Shown in pieces: positions 52,203 to 60,801 of a DNA stretch of 64,000 bases (within the stretch, counting starts at the first letter, position 1; every line of letters begins with the position of its first letter). The notes beneath the pieces are model-generated. The model was not told the DNA's origin. It saw only the letters and a list, made by a program, of their open reading frames with translations, and ran no database searches. The translations under genes and the position numbers were made by a program. Source of the stretch: Chelatococcus sp. GTDB lineage: Bacteria > Pseudomonadota > Alphaproteobacteria > Rhizobiales > Beijerinckiaceae. The stretch lies in the NCBI GenBank assembly GCA_003248805.1, contig QFQY01000001.1, positions 1 through 64,000 of the forward strand. Reading direction: 5' to 3'.

Positions 52203-53288
52203 TCAGTAGACCAGCTCGTCTTCGGCATTGCCCTTGGACAGCACGATCTCGCCCTTTTCGGCGAGGTCCTTGGTGAGTTGGACCAGCGTGGTCTGCGCCT
52301 CGTCGACCTCCTTGAGACGCAGCGGCCCGAGGCTTTCCATGTCGTCCTGCATGGTCTTGGCGGCGCGCTGCGACATGGCCCCGAAGAAGAAGTCGCGCAT
52401 GCCCTGGCTCGCGCCCTTGAGCGCCCGGGCGAGCGTGGCCTTGTCCGCCTGCCCGACCAGCGTCTGGAGGCCGGCGGCGTCGAGCTTGCCGAGATCCTCG
52501 AAGGTGAACATCAGCGCGCGGATGCGTTCGGCCGCTTCCTGATTGGAGGCGTCGAGCGCGGACAGGAAGCGCATCTCGGTCTGCCGGTCGAAACCGTTGA
52601 AGATCTCCGCCATCATCTCGTGCGGGTCGCGCCGGCGCGTCTGGGTGAGCGTGGCGACGAACTCGGTCCGCAGCGTGTTCTCGATATGGTCGAGCGCTTC
52701 CTTCTGCACCGATTCAAGCCGCAGCATCCGGCCGACCACCTCGATCGAGAGATCGTTGGGCAGGTTGCGGAGCACATTGGCGGCGTGGTCGGGGCGGATC
52801 TTGGACAGGATCACCGCGATGGTCTGCGGATATTCGTTCTTCAGGAAGTTGGCGAGCACGACAGCGTCGATATTGCCGAGCTTCTGCCACATGTTGCGAC
52901 CGGCGGGACCGCGGATCTCCTCCATGATGAGGGCGACCTGGTCGACCGGCAGGATCTTCTCGAGCAGGGAGATCGTCCGGTCGAAGGAGCCGGTCACGGC
53001 GCCCGCGCTCGACAGCTTGCCGACGAAGTCCAGCATCAGCCGCTCGACATCGTCGGAATCGACAGTGCCTAGCTCCGCCATGGCGCGGGTGATGATGCGG
53101 ATTTCCTCGTCGTCGAACTCCTGCCAGATCGACTTGCCATGGTCCTCGCCGAGCACGAGCAGGATCACGGCCGCGCGCTGCGGGCCGGTCATCTCCGCGA
53201 CCGAGGTTACGCTGCCATAGGCGATGGCGGAATCGGAGAGATCCTGCGAAGCGGCATTGCGTGTGGCGAGGGAGCGTGGTTCCAGCAT
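52203..53288 (-). CDS. fliG: Flagellar motor switch protein FliG
   Basis: A 361-residue rotor protein with three domains. Landmarks are LVLGEDHGKSIWQ (N), EYPQTIAVILSKIRPDHAANVL and EHMM-like DPHEMMAEIFNGFDRQTE (middle), and the charged C-terminal torque helix (TLARALKGASQGMRDFFFGAMSQRAAK). The conserved charged residues that meet the stator, near the MSQRAAKTMQDDME stretch, are present. It couples the MS ring (FliF) to the C ring. The start is close behind fliF. Confidence 0.95.
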   Translation of the reverse strand: MLEPRSLATRNAASQDLSDSAIAYGSVTSVAEMTGPQRAAVILLVLGEDHGKSIWQEFDDEEIRIITRAMAELGTVDSDDVERLMLDFVGKLSSAGAVTGSFDRTISLLEKILPVDQVALIMEEIRGPAGRNMWQKLGNIDAVVLANFLKNEYPQTIAVILSKIRPDHAANVLRNLPNDLSIEVVGRMLRLESVQKEALDHIENTLRTEFVATLTQTRRRDPHEMMAEIFNGFDRQTEMRFLSALDASNQEAAERIRALMFTFEDLGKLDAAGLQTLVGQADKATLARALKGASQGMRDFFFGAMSQRAAKTMQDDMESLGPLRLKEVDEAQTTLVQLTKDLAEKGEIVLSKGNAEDELVY

Positions 53289-53302
53289 GGCTCAGCGCGC
53301 CT

Positions 53303-55015
53303 TCATGCCGGGGCTTTTTCATGGATCCAGCTCCGCAGCACAGCGACCGAATCGGCCGGGTTCTGCGCGACCAGTGCGCCGATCTTCTCGACGGACTGGG
53401 CCTTGAGCTGCCCCTTGATCTGGGCGACGGCGAGCATGCGCTCCGAGGGAGCGTCGATCTCGATGGGCGAGCCATCGGCCGCGACGAGCACGCGCGGCGC
53501 GGCGGCCGGATTGCCGGTGCCGTCGTCGGTCACGGCCACGCCCGCCCGCATGAAGGACGGGATGGCCGGCATGGAGTTGTCGGCGGCCAGCACCTGCTTG
53601 AGCAGAGGCCGCACCACGGTCATCAGCACGACCAGCGTCAGCAGCGAGATGACGCCGAGCTCGGCGAAGCGGATCAGATCCTCCTTGGTGAAGGAGAGCA
53701 GCTGCTGCATCAGGCTCTGCTCGGAAAATTCGGCCGGCGCGGCAGGCGCCTCGGCGAAGCGCAGATTGACCACCTCGACCTTGTCGCCGCGGGCATCGTC
53801 GAAGCCGACGGCGGTGCGCACGAGTTGCCCGATCCGCTCCAGCTCCTCGTTGCTGCGCGGCTGGTAGGCCAGCTCGCCGGCCTGGCTGCGGCTGTAGGTG
53901 CCGTCCACGAGCACGGCGACGGAGAGCTTCTTGACGCGCCCGCCCTCCTGGACCTCGGTGCGCGTGGTGCGGGAGATCTCGTAATTCACGACCTCCTCGT
54001 TCTTCGTGGAGGCGTCGCGCGGGCCCTGCTGGTTGCCCTGGTTCTGCTGCGCGCCGGGCAATTCGTTGCCGACCGTGACGGCGCCGTTGCCGCTTTCCGT
54101 GGTGGTCGCGTTCTCGGTGCGGTTCTGGCTCGACCGAACGACGCGGCTTTCGGGGTCGAAGCTCTCGGACCGGCTCTCGACCCGGTTGGCGTCCAGCGCT
54201 GCGGAGACCTGCACGCGCGCCCGGCCCTGGCCGACGACGCTCGCCACGATGTCCTCGACCTGCTGCTTCACGCGCTTCTCGATGGCGGTCTGGCGCTCGT
54301 CGATGCCCAGCCCCACGAGCCCCTGCTCGCCCTGCGCGCCATCCGCGAGCAGGCGGCCGCGCTCGTCGACGATGGAGACGCGTTCCGGCTTGAGGCCGTC
54401 GACCGCCGAGGCCACGAGATGGCGCACCGCCCTGACCTGCGCCGCATCGAGCTCGCCGGCGAGCTTGAGGGCGATGGAGGCGCGCGGCAGTTCACGGTCG
54501 CGCTCGAACAGCCTCCGCTCCGGAATCACGAGATGCACGCGCGCCTGCTGGACGCGGCCGATCGAACGGATCGTGCGCGAGAGCTCGCCCTCGAGGGCTC
54601 TCAGATGGTTGATGTTCTGGACGAAGCTGGTCGAGGAGAAGGCGTCGCCCTTGTCGAAGATTTCGTAGCCGACGCCGCCGCCGGCCGGAATGCCCTTGCT
54701 AGCGAGGTCGAGACGCAGGCGCGGCACGGCCGACTTCTCGACGAGAACCGTCTGGCCGTCGCCCCGCAGCTCGTACTTCACGCCGCGCGTGTCGAGGTCC
54801 TTGAGGATGGCGCTGACGTCCTGCTGCGAGAGATCGGAGAAGAGCACGCTCATCGCCGGCTGCGACATCCGCAGCATGACGAAGCCGAAGAAGCCCACCA
54901 GGCCGAGCGTCACCGCCAGCATGGCCGCCAGCCGCGCCGCCCCGAACTTGGTAAACTGACTGACGATGCCGTTCACGCCGCCATCCGTTCCGCGATCCAC
55001 CCCAGCCGCGCGCAT
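53303..55015 (-). CDS. fliF: Flagellar MS-ring protein FliF
   Basis: A 570-residue protein with two transmembrane helices (about 30-50 and 445-465), and between them the periplasmic ring-building domains. Typical segments include LFSDLSQQDVSAILKDLDTRGVKYEL, GGGVGYEIFDKGDAFS and QNINHLRALEGELSRTI, and the FliG-binding C-terminus. FliF nucleates basal-body assembly. The gene is the first of the operon; a CtrA box lies only 36 bp upstream of this ATG, so a leader is short or the true start is further inside (for example GTG at 54976). Confidence 0.94.
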   Translation of the reverse strand: MRAAGVDRGTDGGVNGIVSQFTKFGAARLAAMLAVTLGLVGFFGFVMLRMSQPAMSVLFSDLSQQDVSAILKDLDTRGVKYELRGDGQTVLVEKSAVPRLRLDLASKGIPAGGGVGYEIFDKGDAFSSTSFVQNINHLRALEGELSRTIRSIGRVQQARVHLVIPERRLFERDRELPRASIALKLAGELDAAQVRAVRHLVASAVDGLKPERVSIVDERGRLLADGAQGEQGLVGLGIDERQTAIEKRVKQQVEDIVASVVGQGRARVQVSAALDANRVESRSESFDPESRVVRSSQNRTENATTTESGNGAVTVGNELPGAQQNQGNQQGPRDASTKNEEVVNYEISRTTRTEVQEGGRVKKLSVAVLVDGTYSRSQAGELAYQPRSNEELERIGQLVRTAVGFDDARGDKVEVVNLRFAEAPAAPAEFSEQSLMQQLLSFTKEDLIRFAELGVISLLTLVVLMTVVRPLLKQVLAADNSMPAIPSFMRAGVAVTDDGTGNPAAAPRVLVAADGSPIEIDAPSERMLAVAQIKGQLKAQSVEKIGALVAQNPADSVAVLRSWIHEKAPA

Positions 55016-55050
55016 CGCGGCTCACTAGGCAAGTTTTTCCCGGTACGTGG

Positions 55051-55065
55051 TTAGCAGTCGGTTAA
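55051..55065 (-). promoter_or_regulatory. CtrA box upstream of fliF
   Basis: On the minus strand this reads TTAA-N7-CTAA followed by CC, matching the CtrA consensus TTAA-N7-TTAA at seven of eight positions. It is 36 bp before the fliF start. CtrA activates fliF in Caulobacter, and ctrA itself is encoded 20 kb away in this window. Confidence 0.7.
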
Positions 55066-55268
55066 TTTTTGCGGCGGGATCGTGAGAAGCCTCTCGGCGC
55101 CGGCCCGGCCTACTGCGTTTTTTCCGCACCCGCGAAGAAAATTCGCGTTGCAACATGGGTAGTTACCCCGTTTTTTCGCGCGCAGATTGCAGAATTTTCG
55201 ATTATCGTTCGAACGTGGGATGCGCCGTGGCGAAAGATCGCGGTTGGGAGCCCGAGGAAGGGTGCGGC

Positions 55269-55349
55269 ATGATCTGGGCAACGATTATCTGGCTCGCCTG
55301 CGTCGCGGTGTTCCTGGAGCTCGCCGAGCGCGCTCCGGCGCTGGATTGA
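55269..55349 (+). CDS. Possible single-pass membrane miniprotein (26 aa)
   Basis: An ATG-started 26-residue frame (MIWATIIWLACVAVFLELAE...) is almost wholly one hydrophobic helix. A GAGGAAGGG ribosome site lies about seven bases upstream; a GTG at 55227 would add 14 residues. The surrounding stretch has no other gene. Type of start and existence are uncertain, but the helix and ribosome site are better than chance expectation. Confidence 0.4.
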   Translation: MIWATIIWLACVAVFLELAERAPALD

Positions 55350-55655
55350 CGCGCCGAACCCCGTTTCACACGGGACAATCAAGGGCATCGGCGATACCCG
55401 GCACGCCGAGTCGCTGCGAGCGCGCACGATCCTGAACGCCGGCCCGCCCGTCCGCCGGCTCCCGCGATGCCTTTGCGAACGATCTGGATCGAGCCGCGAA
55501 TCATAGCGGAATCATAGCCGCATGGCGATCCGCGATGCGGCAGTCGCAGGCTGTCGCCGACCGAACGGATTTCGCGCACGCGGCAACGCGAGGGACGGTG
55601 CGGGCATGTTCCGGCGAGCCCGGCGCCCCAGGCCCCGGAGCACCAAGGCCCCGAA
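55350..55655. other. Intergenic stretch with no recognised gene
   Basis: About 300 bp between the miniprotein and the sciP terminator. I see only a short direct repeat (GAATCATAGC twice, around 55499-55518). A weakly supported frame across the sciP end is listed among the rejected items. Confidence 0.5.
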
Positions 55656-55694
55656 AATAAAAAAGGCGCCGCTCCCCCCGTGGAGAACGACGCC
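55656..55694 (-). terminator. Intrinsic terminator of sciP
   Basis: On the minus strand a 13-bp stem (arms 55665-55677 and 55682-55694, including three G-U pairs) is followed by TTTTTT-ATTTT (55656-55664). It lies 24 bases after the sciP stop and is one of the clearest terminators in the window. Confidence 0.85.
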
Positions 55695-55718
55695 CGATGG
55701 CGAACCCGTGAACGCCTA

Positions 55719-55994
55719 CTACTGGCGATAGTGCTGGATGCGCGTCGTGCGCAGGCCGGCGAGGCCGTGCTGGTCGATCGACATCTGCCAGCTGAGGAAC
55801 TCGTCGACGGTCAGGGTATAGCGCTGGCACGCCTCCTCGAGGCTCAGGAGCCCGCCACGCACGGCAGCGACGACTTCGGCCTTGCGGCGGATTACCCAGC
55901 GACGCGTATTGATCGGCGGAAGATCCGCGATCGTCAGCGGACTTCCGTCCGGCCCGATCACGTACTTCACCCGCGGTCGCAACGGTTCGGTCAT
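55719..55994 (-). CDS. sciP: CtrA inhibitor SciP (DUF1153)
   Basis: A 91-residue helix-turn-helix protein whose core (RPRVKYVIGPDGSPLTIADLPP, NTRRWVIRRKAEVVAAVRGG, LLSLEEACQRYTLTVDEFLSWQ) is diagnostic of SciP. In Caulobacter SciP binds CtrA and its DNA and represses CtrA-activated genes, including ctrA and flagellar genes, in G1. The ATG at 55994 fits the family start (MTEPLRPRVK). A CtrA box lies 56 bp upstream and a strong terminator follows. Confidence 0.95.
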   Translation of the reverse strand: MTEPLRPRVKYVIGPDGSPLTIADLPPINTRRWVIRRKAEVVAAVRGGLLSLEEACQRYTLTVDEFLSWQMSIDQHGLAGLRTTRIQHYRQ

Positions 55995-56049
55995 GACACA
56001 CTCACTCAACGCAACATAGCTACTTGGTGAGACCATAAACGGCCCGACT

Positions 56050-56064
56050 TTAAGATTTGCCTAA
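56050..56064 (-). promoter_or_regulatory. CtrA box upstream of sciP
   Basis: The sequence TTAA-N7-CTAA (plus strand) is TTAG-N7-TTAA on the minus strand, seven of eight consensus positions, 56 bp before sciP. A GANTC site lies at 56117-56121 in the same 151-bp gap. CtrA activation of sciP would create the negative loop known from Caulobacter. Confidence 0.7.
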
Positions 56065-56145
56065 AGCAATCGCGCAGGCTCTCCGCATGTCGGCCGCAAC
56101 TCCCGGTCACGCTCACGAGTCGGTCTCGCCTCTGCCGCATGGCGA

Positions 56146-56811
56146 TCACTTCCGGACGACGCTCTTCACCTGCTCGACCGGCACGGAGAGTTCGCCGATC
56201 TTGAGCGACATCGAACTGCCCGAGAAGTCGACGCCCTCGACGACGCCGCTGATCCTCGTGGTCGCCGTGACGGCCTGGCCGGCCGCGTCGGTCGCGTCGA
56301 TGGTGATCGTGTATGGCCCGTCCGGCGCGGTGGCCCCCGTCGAGGTGACGCCGTTCCAGGAGAATGTCTGGTCGCCGGCCGAAAGGCCTTTGGTCATGGT
56401 CTGGATGGTGCTGCCCTTGGCGTCCTTGATCGTGATGGTCGCCGACGCGGCTCGAGGCACGTTGATCTTCCACGCCGCCTTTCCAGCGGCGAGCAGCGCC
56501 GTCTTGCCCTCGGCCTCGATCGTGGTGCCGACGAAATTCACGGCGTTGATCGCCGTGCTCGCCGAGTTCAGGCTGAGCAGCGAAGTCAGCGTCTCATTGG
56601 TCTTGAGCTGCTGCTCGACGCCGGCGAACTGCACGAGCTGGGCCGTGAACTGATTGGTGTCGAGCGGGTCCAGCGGCGACTGGTTCTTGAGCTGCGTCGT
56701 CAGCAGGCTCAGGAACTGGTCGAAATTGCCGGCGATCGCGTTGGAGCTGGTCGACGAGCTCGTGCTGCCGCTCGTCTTGCTGGAACTGCTGGTGTTGGAG
56801 ATCGTCGACAT
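56146..56811 (-). CDS. flgD: Flagellar hook assembly protein FlgD
   Basis: A 221-residue hook cap protein. After a Ser/Thr-rich N-terminus the conserved FlgD core reads FDQFLSLLTTQLKNQSPLDP and TNQFTAQLVQFAGVEQQL, followed by a FlgD-Ig-like beta domain and an end LSVPVEQVKSVVRK. It is required for hook polymerisation. It lies 15 bases after fliK and is co-transcribed from the sigma-54 promoter upstream of fliK. Confidence 0.93.
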   Translation of the reverse strand: MSTISNTSSSSKTSGSTSSSTSSNAIAGNFDQFLSLLTTQLKNQSPLDPLDTNQFTAQLVQFAGVEQQLKTNETLTSLLSLNSASTAINAVNFVGTTIEAEGKTALLAAGKAAWKINVPRAASATITIKDAKGSTIQTMTKGLSAGDQTFSWNGVTSTGATAPDGPYTITIDATDAAGQAVTATTRISGVVEGVDFSGSSMSLKIGELSVPVEQVKSVVRK

Positions 56812-56826
56812 CGCGATCCTCGCTGG

Positions 56827-58473
56827 TCAGATACTGAGATCGACGCCGCCCAGGCGCACGAGGCGCCTGACGGGGGCGGGATCCATGACGACGACGGCAT
56901 CGTCCGCCGCCGGCTCGTTCGGGACGGAACGCGACTGGCGTCCGCCCTCCTCCTGCTGGCGCTGCCGGAAGGCCGACTGGTCCGACTGGTCGCGCAGGCT
57001 GATGTCGACGCCGCCGTCCGACGGCTTGAGCCCGGCCTGCTCGAAGGCCCGCTCCAGGGTTCGCGCGTCCCGCTGCAACAGGTGCAGCGTGTCGACGCGG
57101 TCGACGACGAGCTTGGCGCTGACCGAGCCGTCGTCCGAGATCGAGAGATTGACGTCGACGCGCCCGAGTTCGGCGGGATCGAGCCTGATATCGAACTGGC
57201 GCATCCCGGACAGCGCCTTGAGCCCGATCTCGATCGGCACGACGTGAAGCGGCGTCGGCTGCGAGGCGGTCGTCTGGGCCCCCGCCCCCGCGGCGTGCTG
57301 GCTGGCGGCCGCCTCCATCGACGAGAGCACCCGCAACGGCTCGAGCTTCGCCGACGCCTGCTGGGCCAGCGACCCGGCATCGGGCATGGCCTGGACGGCC
57401 GGCTGGCCTTCGGCCGCCGGGGAAGCCTTGCCGACCTCCGCCTTGAGGGCCTCGGCCGTCACCGGCGCGGCCGCGTCCGCCGGCGCCACGGCGACGTCGC
57501 CCGTCGCGACGGACGGCGCCTCGGCGCCCTCCTTCGCGAGGCCCGCATGAAGGTGAATGGCGAGATCCGCCGGGGCCGGGGCCTGCCGCGCGCCGTCGCC
57601 GGCGGCACGGACCTGACCCGCTCCGGACTCCTGAATCGCATCGCGCGACGCCACGGCCTCCGCCGTCTGGACCGCCGGAGGGACGGCCGGCGCCGTCATG
57701 CCGATGGCCACGGCGCTGGCCTGAGCCGCCTCCGTCGCCGCCACCGCAGTCACGACTTGCCCGGCGGGCGTCTCCGGCGCGGAGATCGACAACGTCGCCG
57801 GCGGAACGGCGGGCACCTCGATCGCGACGATGGGCGCGGTCGTCGACGTCGCCTCCGCCCCCGCCCCCGCCTCGTCGGCGGCTTCGGTCTTCTCGCTCGT
57901 CGCGGCGGCGTGTTCCGGCCCCTTGTGCGACAGTCCGCTCACGGCCGGCGTCGCGCTCGGCACCAGCGCGCCCGAGCCTTTCACCTCGCCGGCCGCCTCG
58001 TTTGCGGTGCCCGTCTCGGCCTCCGTGATCGAGACGAGCGCACCGGCGTCGAATTTCACCGGCTTCGCGGCGGAGAGGCCGGAAGACGGGCTGCCGCTCG
58101 TCCTGGGGACGGAGTGTCCGGCTTCCGATGCCTGCTCCGTCTCGGCCTCGCCCTCGGTGGCGCGAGCATCCTTCGTGACCTCGTCAGCCTTTCCGGCCTC
58201 GGCCCCGGCGCGATCGGAGTTGGCGCGATCGGAGTTGGCCGCGTCGGCCTTGGCCGCGCTCCGGTTCGCCGTGTCGGAAGCCGCCCTGTCGTCGTCGGCG
58301 CGCGCCGCGTCTCGAGACTGCGCCGCCGCCCTGGCCGGAGCCTCCGTCCTGGCCGGGGCCTCCGCCGGCAGCGTGAAGGTTTCGCCCTCGCGCCCGGTCT
58401 CGCCGGCGCTCGACCGGCGAGGCGCGGGGGGCTCCACGACAGGGTTGATGGTCGGAAGGGCTTGAACGGACAT
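56827..58473 (-). CDS. fliK: Flagellar hook-length control protein FliK
   Basis: A 548-residue protein. The first 380 residues are low-complexity Ala/Glu/Pro/Ser-rich, as expected for the molecular ruler, and the C-terminal Flg_hook domain (about 425-520) reads VPIEIGLKALSGMRQFDIRLDPAELGRVDVNLSISDDG. FliK switches export from hook to filament substrates. The ATG at 58473 is preferred over one eight codons upstream; it is 46 bases after a sigma-54 promoter element. Confidence 0.9.
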   Translation of the reverse strand: MSVQALPTINPVVEPPAPRRSSAGETGREGETFTLPAEAPARTEAPARAAAQSRDAARADDDRAASDTANRSAAKADAANSDRANSDRAGAEAGKADEVTKDARATEGEAETEQASEAGHSVPRTSGSPSSGLSAAKPVKFDAGALVSITEAETGTANEAAGEVKGSGALVPSATPAVSGLSHKGPEHAAATSEKTEAADEAGAGAEATSTTAPIVAIEVPAVPPATLSISAPETPAGQVVTAVAATEAAQASAVAIGMTAPAVPPAVQTAEAVASRDAIQESGAGQVRAAGDGARQAPAPADLAIHLHAGLAKEGAEAPSVATGDVAVAPADAAAPVTAEALKAEVGKASPAAEGQPAVQAMPDAGSLAQQASAKLEPLRVLSSMEAAASQHAAGAGAQTTASQPTPLHVVPIEIGLKALSGMRQFDIRLDPAELGRVDVNLSISDDGSVSAKLVVDRVDTLHLLQRDARTLERAFEQAGLKPSDGGVDISLRDQSDQSAFRQRQQEEGGRQSRSVPNEPAADDAVVVMDPAPVRRLVRLGGVDLSI

Positions 58474-58518
58474 CCGCGTTTCCAGAGATCGGCCCATGAA
58501 GGGGCCCGCACTGCCGCA

Positions 58519-58533
58519 GCAAGCCCCGCGCCA
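58519..58533 (-). promoter_or_regulatory. Sigma-54 (-24/-12) promoter for fliK-flgD
   Basis: The minus strand reads TGGCGCG-N4-TTGC with the next base T, a six-of-seven match to the -24 element, a perfect -12 TTGC and exact GG-to-GC spacing. Transcription would start about 34 bases before the fliK ATG. The sigma-54 activator FlbD, encoded in the same window, is the natural regulator. Confidence 0.75.
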
Positions 58534-58708
58534 CGAGCCGCGCCTTTGAAATCAAGCACTTGGCAGAGCAGAGCCGGGACGATCCGGGCAAGAAGCGCCG
58601 TTTCGAAGGGTCCGCACGGCAGGATTTGCCGGGCGGCGCTGGCAGGAGGCCGCCAAAACCGCTATAGAGCGGCCGGCCGCCAGAGCCGCGGCGCCGGAAT
58701 CCGCGCAG

Positions 58709-59893
58709 TTGAGCACCCCGCCCCGCAACTCCCTGGACATCGCCAAGCCGCCTGCGGCGACGCGCGTCGTCGCGGCCATGTCGGGCGGCGTCGATTCCTC
58801 GGTCGTGGCCGCGCTGCTCAAGCGCGAGGGCTATGACGTCGTCGGCGTGACGCTCCAGCTCTACGATCATGGCCAGGCGGTGCATCGCGCCGGGGCCTGC
58901 TGCGCCGGACAGGACATTCACGACGCGCGCCGAGTCGCCGAGACCATCGGCATCCCCCATTACGTGCTGGACTACGAGAGCCGCTTCCGCGACGCGGTGA
59001 TCGAGCGCTTCGCCGAGAGCTACCTCTCGGGCGAGACGCCGATTCCCTGCGTGGAATGCAACCGCACGGTGAAGTTCCGCGACCTGCTGGGGCTGGCGAA
59101 GGAACTCGGCGCCGATGCGCTCGCGACCGGCCATTACGTCGTCAGCCGCGATCTCGGCGACGGGCATCGCGGCCTCTTCCGCGCGGCAGACGCCAGCCGC
59201 GACCAGAGCTATTTCCTCTACGCGACGACGCAGGAGCAGCTCGACATGCTGCGCTTCCCGCTCGGCCATCTCGACAAGGCCCGCACCCGCGCGCTCGCGG
59301 CCGAGCTCGGCCTCGCCATCGCCGACAAGCCCGACAGCCAGGACATCTGCTTCGTTCCGCAGGGGCGCTACGCCGACCTGATCGAGCGGCTGAAGCCGGG
59401 CGCCGCCCGCCCCGGCGACATCGTCCATCTCGACGGCCGCGTGCTCGGCCAGCACGAGGGCGTGCTGCGCTACACCGTCGGCCAGCGCAAGGGGCTCGGC
59501 ATCAGCTCGGGCGAGCCGCTCTACGTGCTGCGGCTCGACGCGGACGCAGCGCGCGTCATCGTCGGCCCCCGCGAGGCGCTCGGCGTGCGCGAGCTCAAGC
59601 TGCGCGACCTTAACTGGCTCGGCGCGGCCGCGCCGCAGGACCTGCCGGCGGACGGGATCGAGGTCGCGGTGCGCGTGCGCTCGACACGGCCGCCGACCCC
59701 GGCCCGGCTGAGCTGGGACGGCGAGAGCGTCACGGTCACGCTCGCGGGCGAGGAGGCCGGCGTCGCCCCCGGCCAGGCTTGCGTGATCTACACCGATGAC
59801 GGGCCCGGCGCGCGCGTGCTCGGCGGCGGCACGATCCTGCGCCCACCGCTCGCGATGCCTGCCCCGGCCCCCGCCCTGGCGGCGGTCTCCTGA
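58709..59893 (+). CDS. mnmA: tRNA-specific 2-thiouridylase MnmA
   Basis: A 394-residue ATP-pyrophosphatase-type enzyme for the 2-thiouridine at position 34 of tRNAs for Lys, Glu and Gln. The PP-loop is SGGVDSS (25-31), the catalytic Cys117 lies in PCVECNRTVKF, and SQDICFVPQ carries the second Cys. The frame begins at a TTG (58709), 16 residues before the conserved TRVVAAMSGG, and no ATG lies in that region. A C-terminal Ala/Pro-rich tail follows the OB-like domain. Confidence 0.93.
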   Translation: MSTPPRNSLDIAKPPAATRVVAAMSGGVDSSVVAALLKREGYDVVGVTLQLYDHGQAVHRAGACCAGQDIHDARRVAETIGIPHYVLDYESRFRDAVIERFAESYLSGETPIPCVECNRTVKFRDLLGLAKELGADALATGHYVVSRDLGDGHRGLFRAADASRDQSYFLYATTQEQLDMLRFPLGHLDKARTRALAAELGLAIADKPDSQDICFVPQGRYADLIERLKPGAARPGDIVHLDGRVLGQHEGVLRYTVGQRKGLGISSGEPLYVLRLDADAARVIVGPREALGVRELKLRDLNWLGAAAPQDLPADGIEVAVRVRSTRPPTPARLSWDGESVTVTLAGEEAGVAPGQACVIYTDDGPGARVLGGGTILRPPLAMPAPAPALAAVS

Positions 59894-59965
59894 CCCCGGA
59901 CCGGACTTCCACCCTCTCCCTTTCTCCCGCGCCCCGAGCCCCGAAAGGCCCCCGAAAGTCGCGCC

Positions 59966-60610
59966 ATGCCGGTCTCCTACGATCTCGACAGCCAGAAGCG
60001 CGTCTACGCCACCTGGGCGAAGTTCTACGACAAGGTCTATCAGCGCATGCTGGCGCGCCCTCAGCGCGAGGCCGTCGCGGCCGCCTGCGCATGCGGATCG
60101 AGCGTTCTGGAGATCGGCGTCGGCACCGGCCTGACCCTGCCCTATTTCACGCCAGGCACGCAGGTCGTCGGCGCCGACCTGTCGCTCGACATGCTGAGGG
60201 TCGCCCAGCGCAAGGTGAGCGAGCGCGGTCTCGACCATGTCCGCGGGCTGGTGGTGATGGACGCCTGCCGGCTGGGCTTCGCGAGCGAGAGCTTCGACGC
60301 GGTGACGGCCCAGTTCGTCATCACCCTCGTTCCGGACCCGGAGCAGGCGCTCGCCGAGATGGACCGCGTGCTCAGGCCCGGCGGAGAAATCGTGATATCG
60401 AGCCGCCTCGTCGACGATGGCGGGCCGCTGGCGGGCTTCTGGGCCGCCCTGGCCCCGCTCGCCAAGGCCGTCGGCTGGAGCACCGACTTCAAGGTCAGCC
60501 GCCTGACGGGCTGGGCGGCGCGCACGGGCCGCTACGACACGGTCCATGTCGGGCGCGGCTATTTCAAGGTGGTTCGCCTGCGCAAGCGCAGCTCCGCGAC
60601 CGCGCGATAG
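59966..60610 (+). CDS. SAM-dependent methyltransferase, PmtA-like
   Basis: A 214-residue class I methyltransferase resembling the Rhodobacter-type phosphatidylethanolamine N-methyltransferase PmtA, which makes phosphatidylcholine. The substrate-side start YATWAKFYDKVYQRML and the SAM loop VLEIGVGTGLTLPYF (48-62) are present. Later VVMDACRLGFA and FDAVTAQFVIT follow. PmtA-type proteins are soluble and membrane-associated. The lipid role is inferred from resemblance alone. Confidence 0.75.
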   Translation: MPVSYDLDSQKRVYATWAKFYDKVYQRMLARPQREAVAAACACGSSVLEIGVGTGLTLPYFTPGTQVVGADLSLDMLRVAQRKVSERGLDHVRGLVVMDACRLGFASESFDAVTAQFVITLVPDPEQALAEMDRVLRPGGEIVISSRLVDDGGPLAGFWAALAPLAKAVGWSTDFKVSRLTGWAARTGRYDTVHVGRGYFKVVRLRKRSSATAR

Positions 60611-60723
60611 CCCTTTCCCACGGTCATCCTGCGAGCGCATGCGGGAGAGGCTTGACGAAGCCGCGCCACCCCGCCTATACCCCGCGCCTGCAACGGCGGC
60701 GCCAGCGGCGCACCATTGCCTGT

Positions 60724-60800
60724 GGCGGGGTAGCTCAGCTGGTTAGAGCAGCGGAATCATAATCCGCGTGTCGGGGGTTCGAGTCCCTCTCCCGCTACCA
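60724..60800 (+). tRNA. tRNA-Met (anticodon CAU)
   Basis: A 77-base cloverleaf with the CCA encoded. Acceptor arm 60724-60730 pairs with bases before the discriminator A; D-stem GCTC/GAGC; anticodon stem GCGGA/TCCGC around loop ATCATAA with anticodon CAT at 60758-60760; T-arm with loop TTCGAGT. G1 and no C1-A72 mismatch argue for elongator methionine rather than initiator. Isoleucine (lysidine) reading cannot be excluded. The 3' half is the integration target of the neighbouring element. Confidence 0.93.
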
Positions 60801-60801
60801 A
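60757..60801. other. Probable attachment-site region (3' half of tRNA-Met)
   Basis: The last 14 codons and the stop of the serine recombinase (AGEGLEPPTRGL-type tail) are antisense to the anticodon arm through the CCA of the tRNA. This layout arises when an element recombines into the tRNA and keeps its integrity, so the crossover should lie within this region. The other att site is beyond the right edge. Confidence 0.6.

Noticed and set aside
53261..55054. 597-residue plus-strand frame antisense to fliF
   Set aside because: Shadow composition and no recognisable domain, opposite a confident fliF gene.
55522..55731. 69-residue basic frame across the sciP end
   Set aside because: It runs through the clear sciP terminator and into sciP, has no ribosome site and is of Arg/Pro shadow type.
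58184..60640. 818-residue minus-strand frame over mnmA and the PmtA-like gene
   Set aside because: It crosses two well-supported plus-strand genes and has shadow composition.
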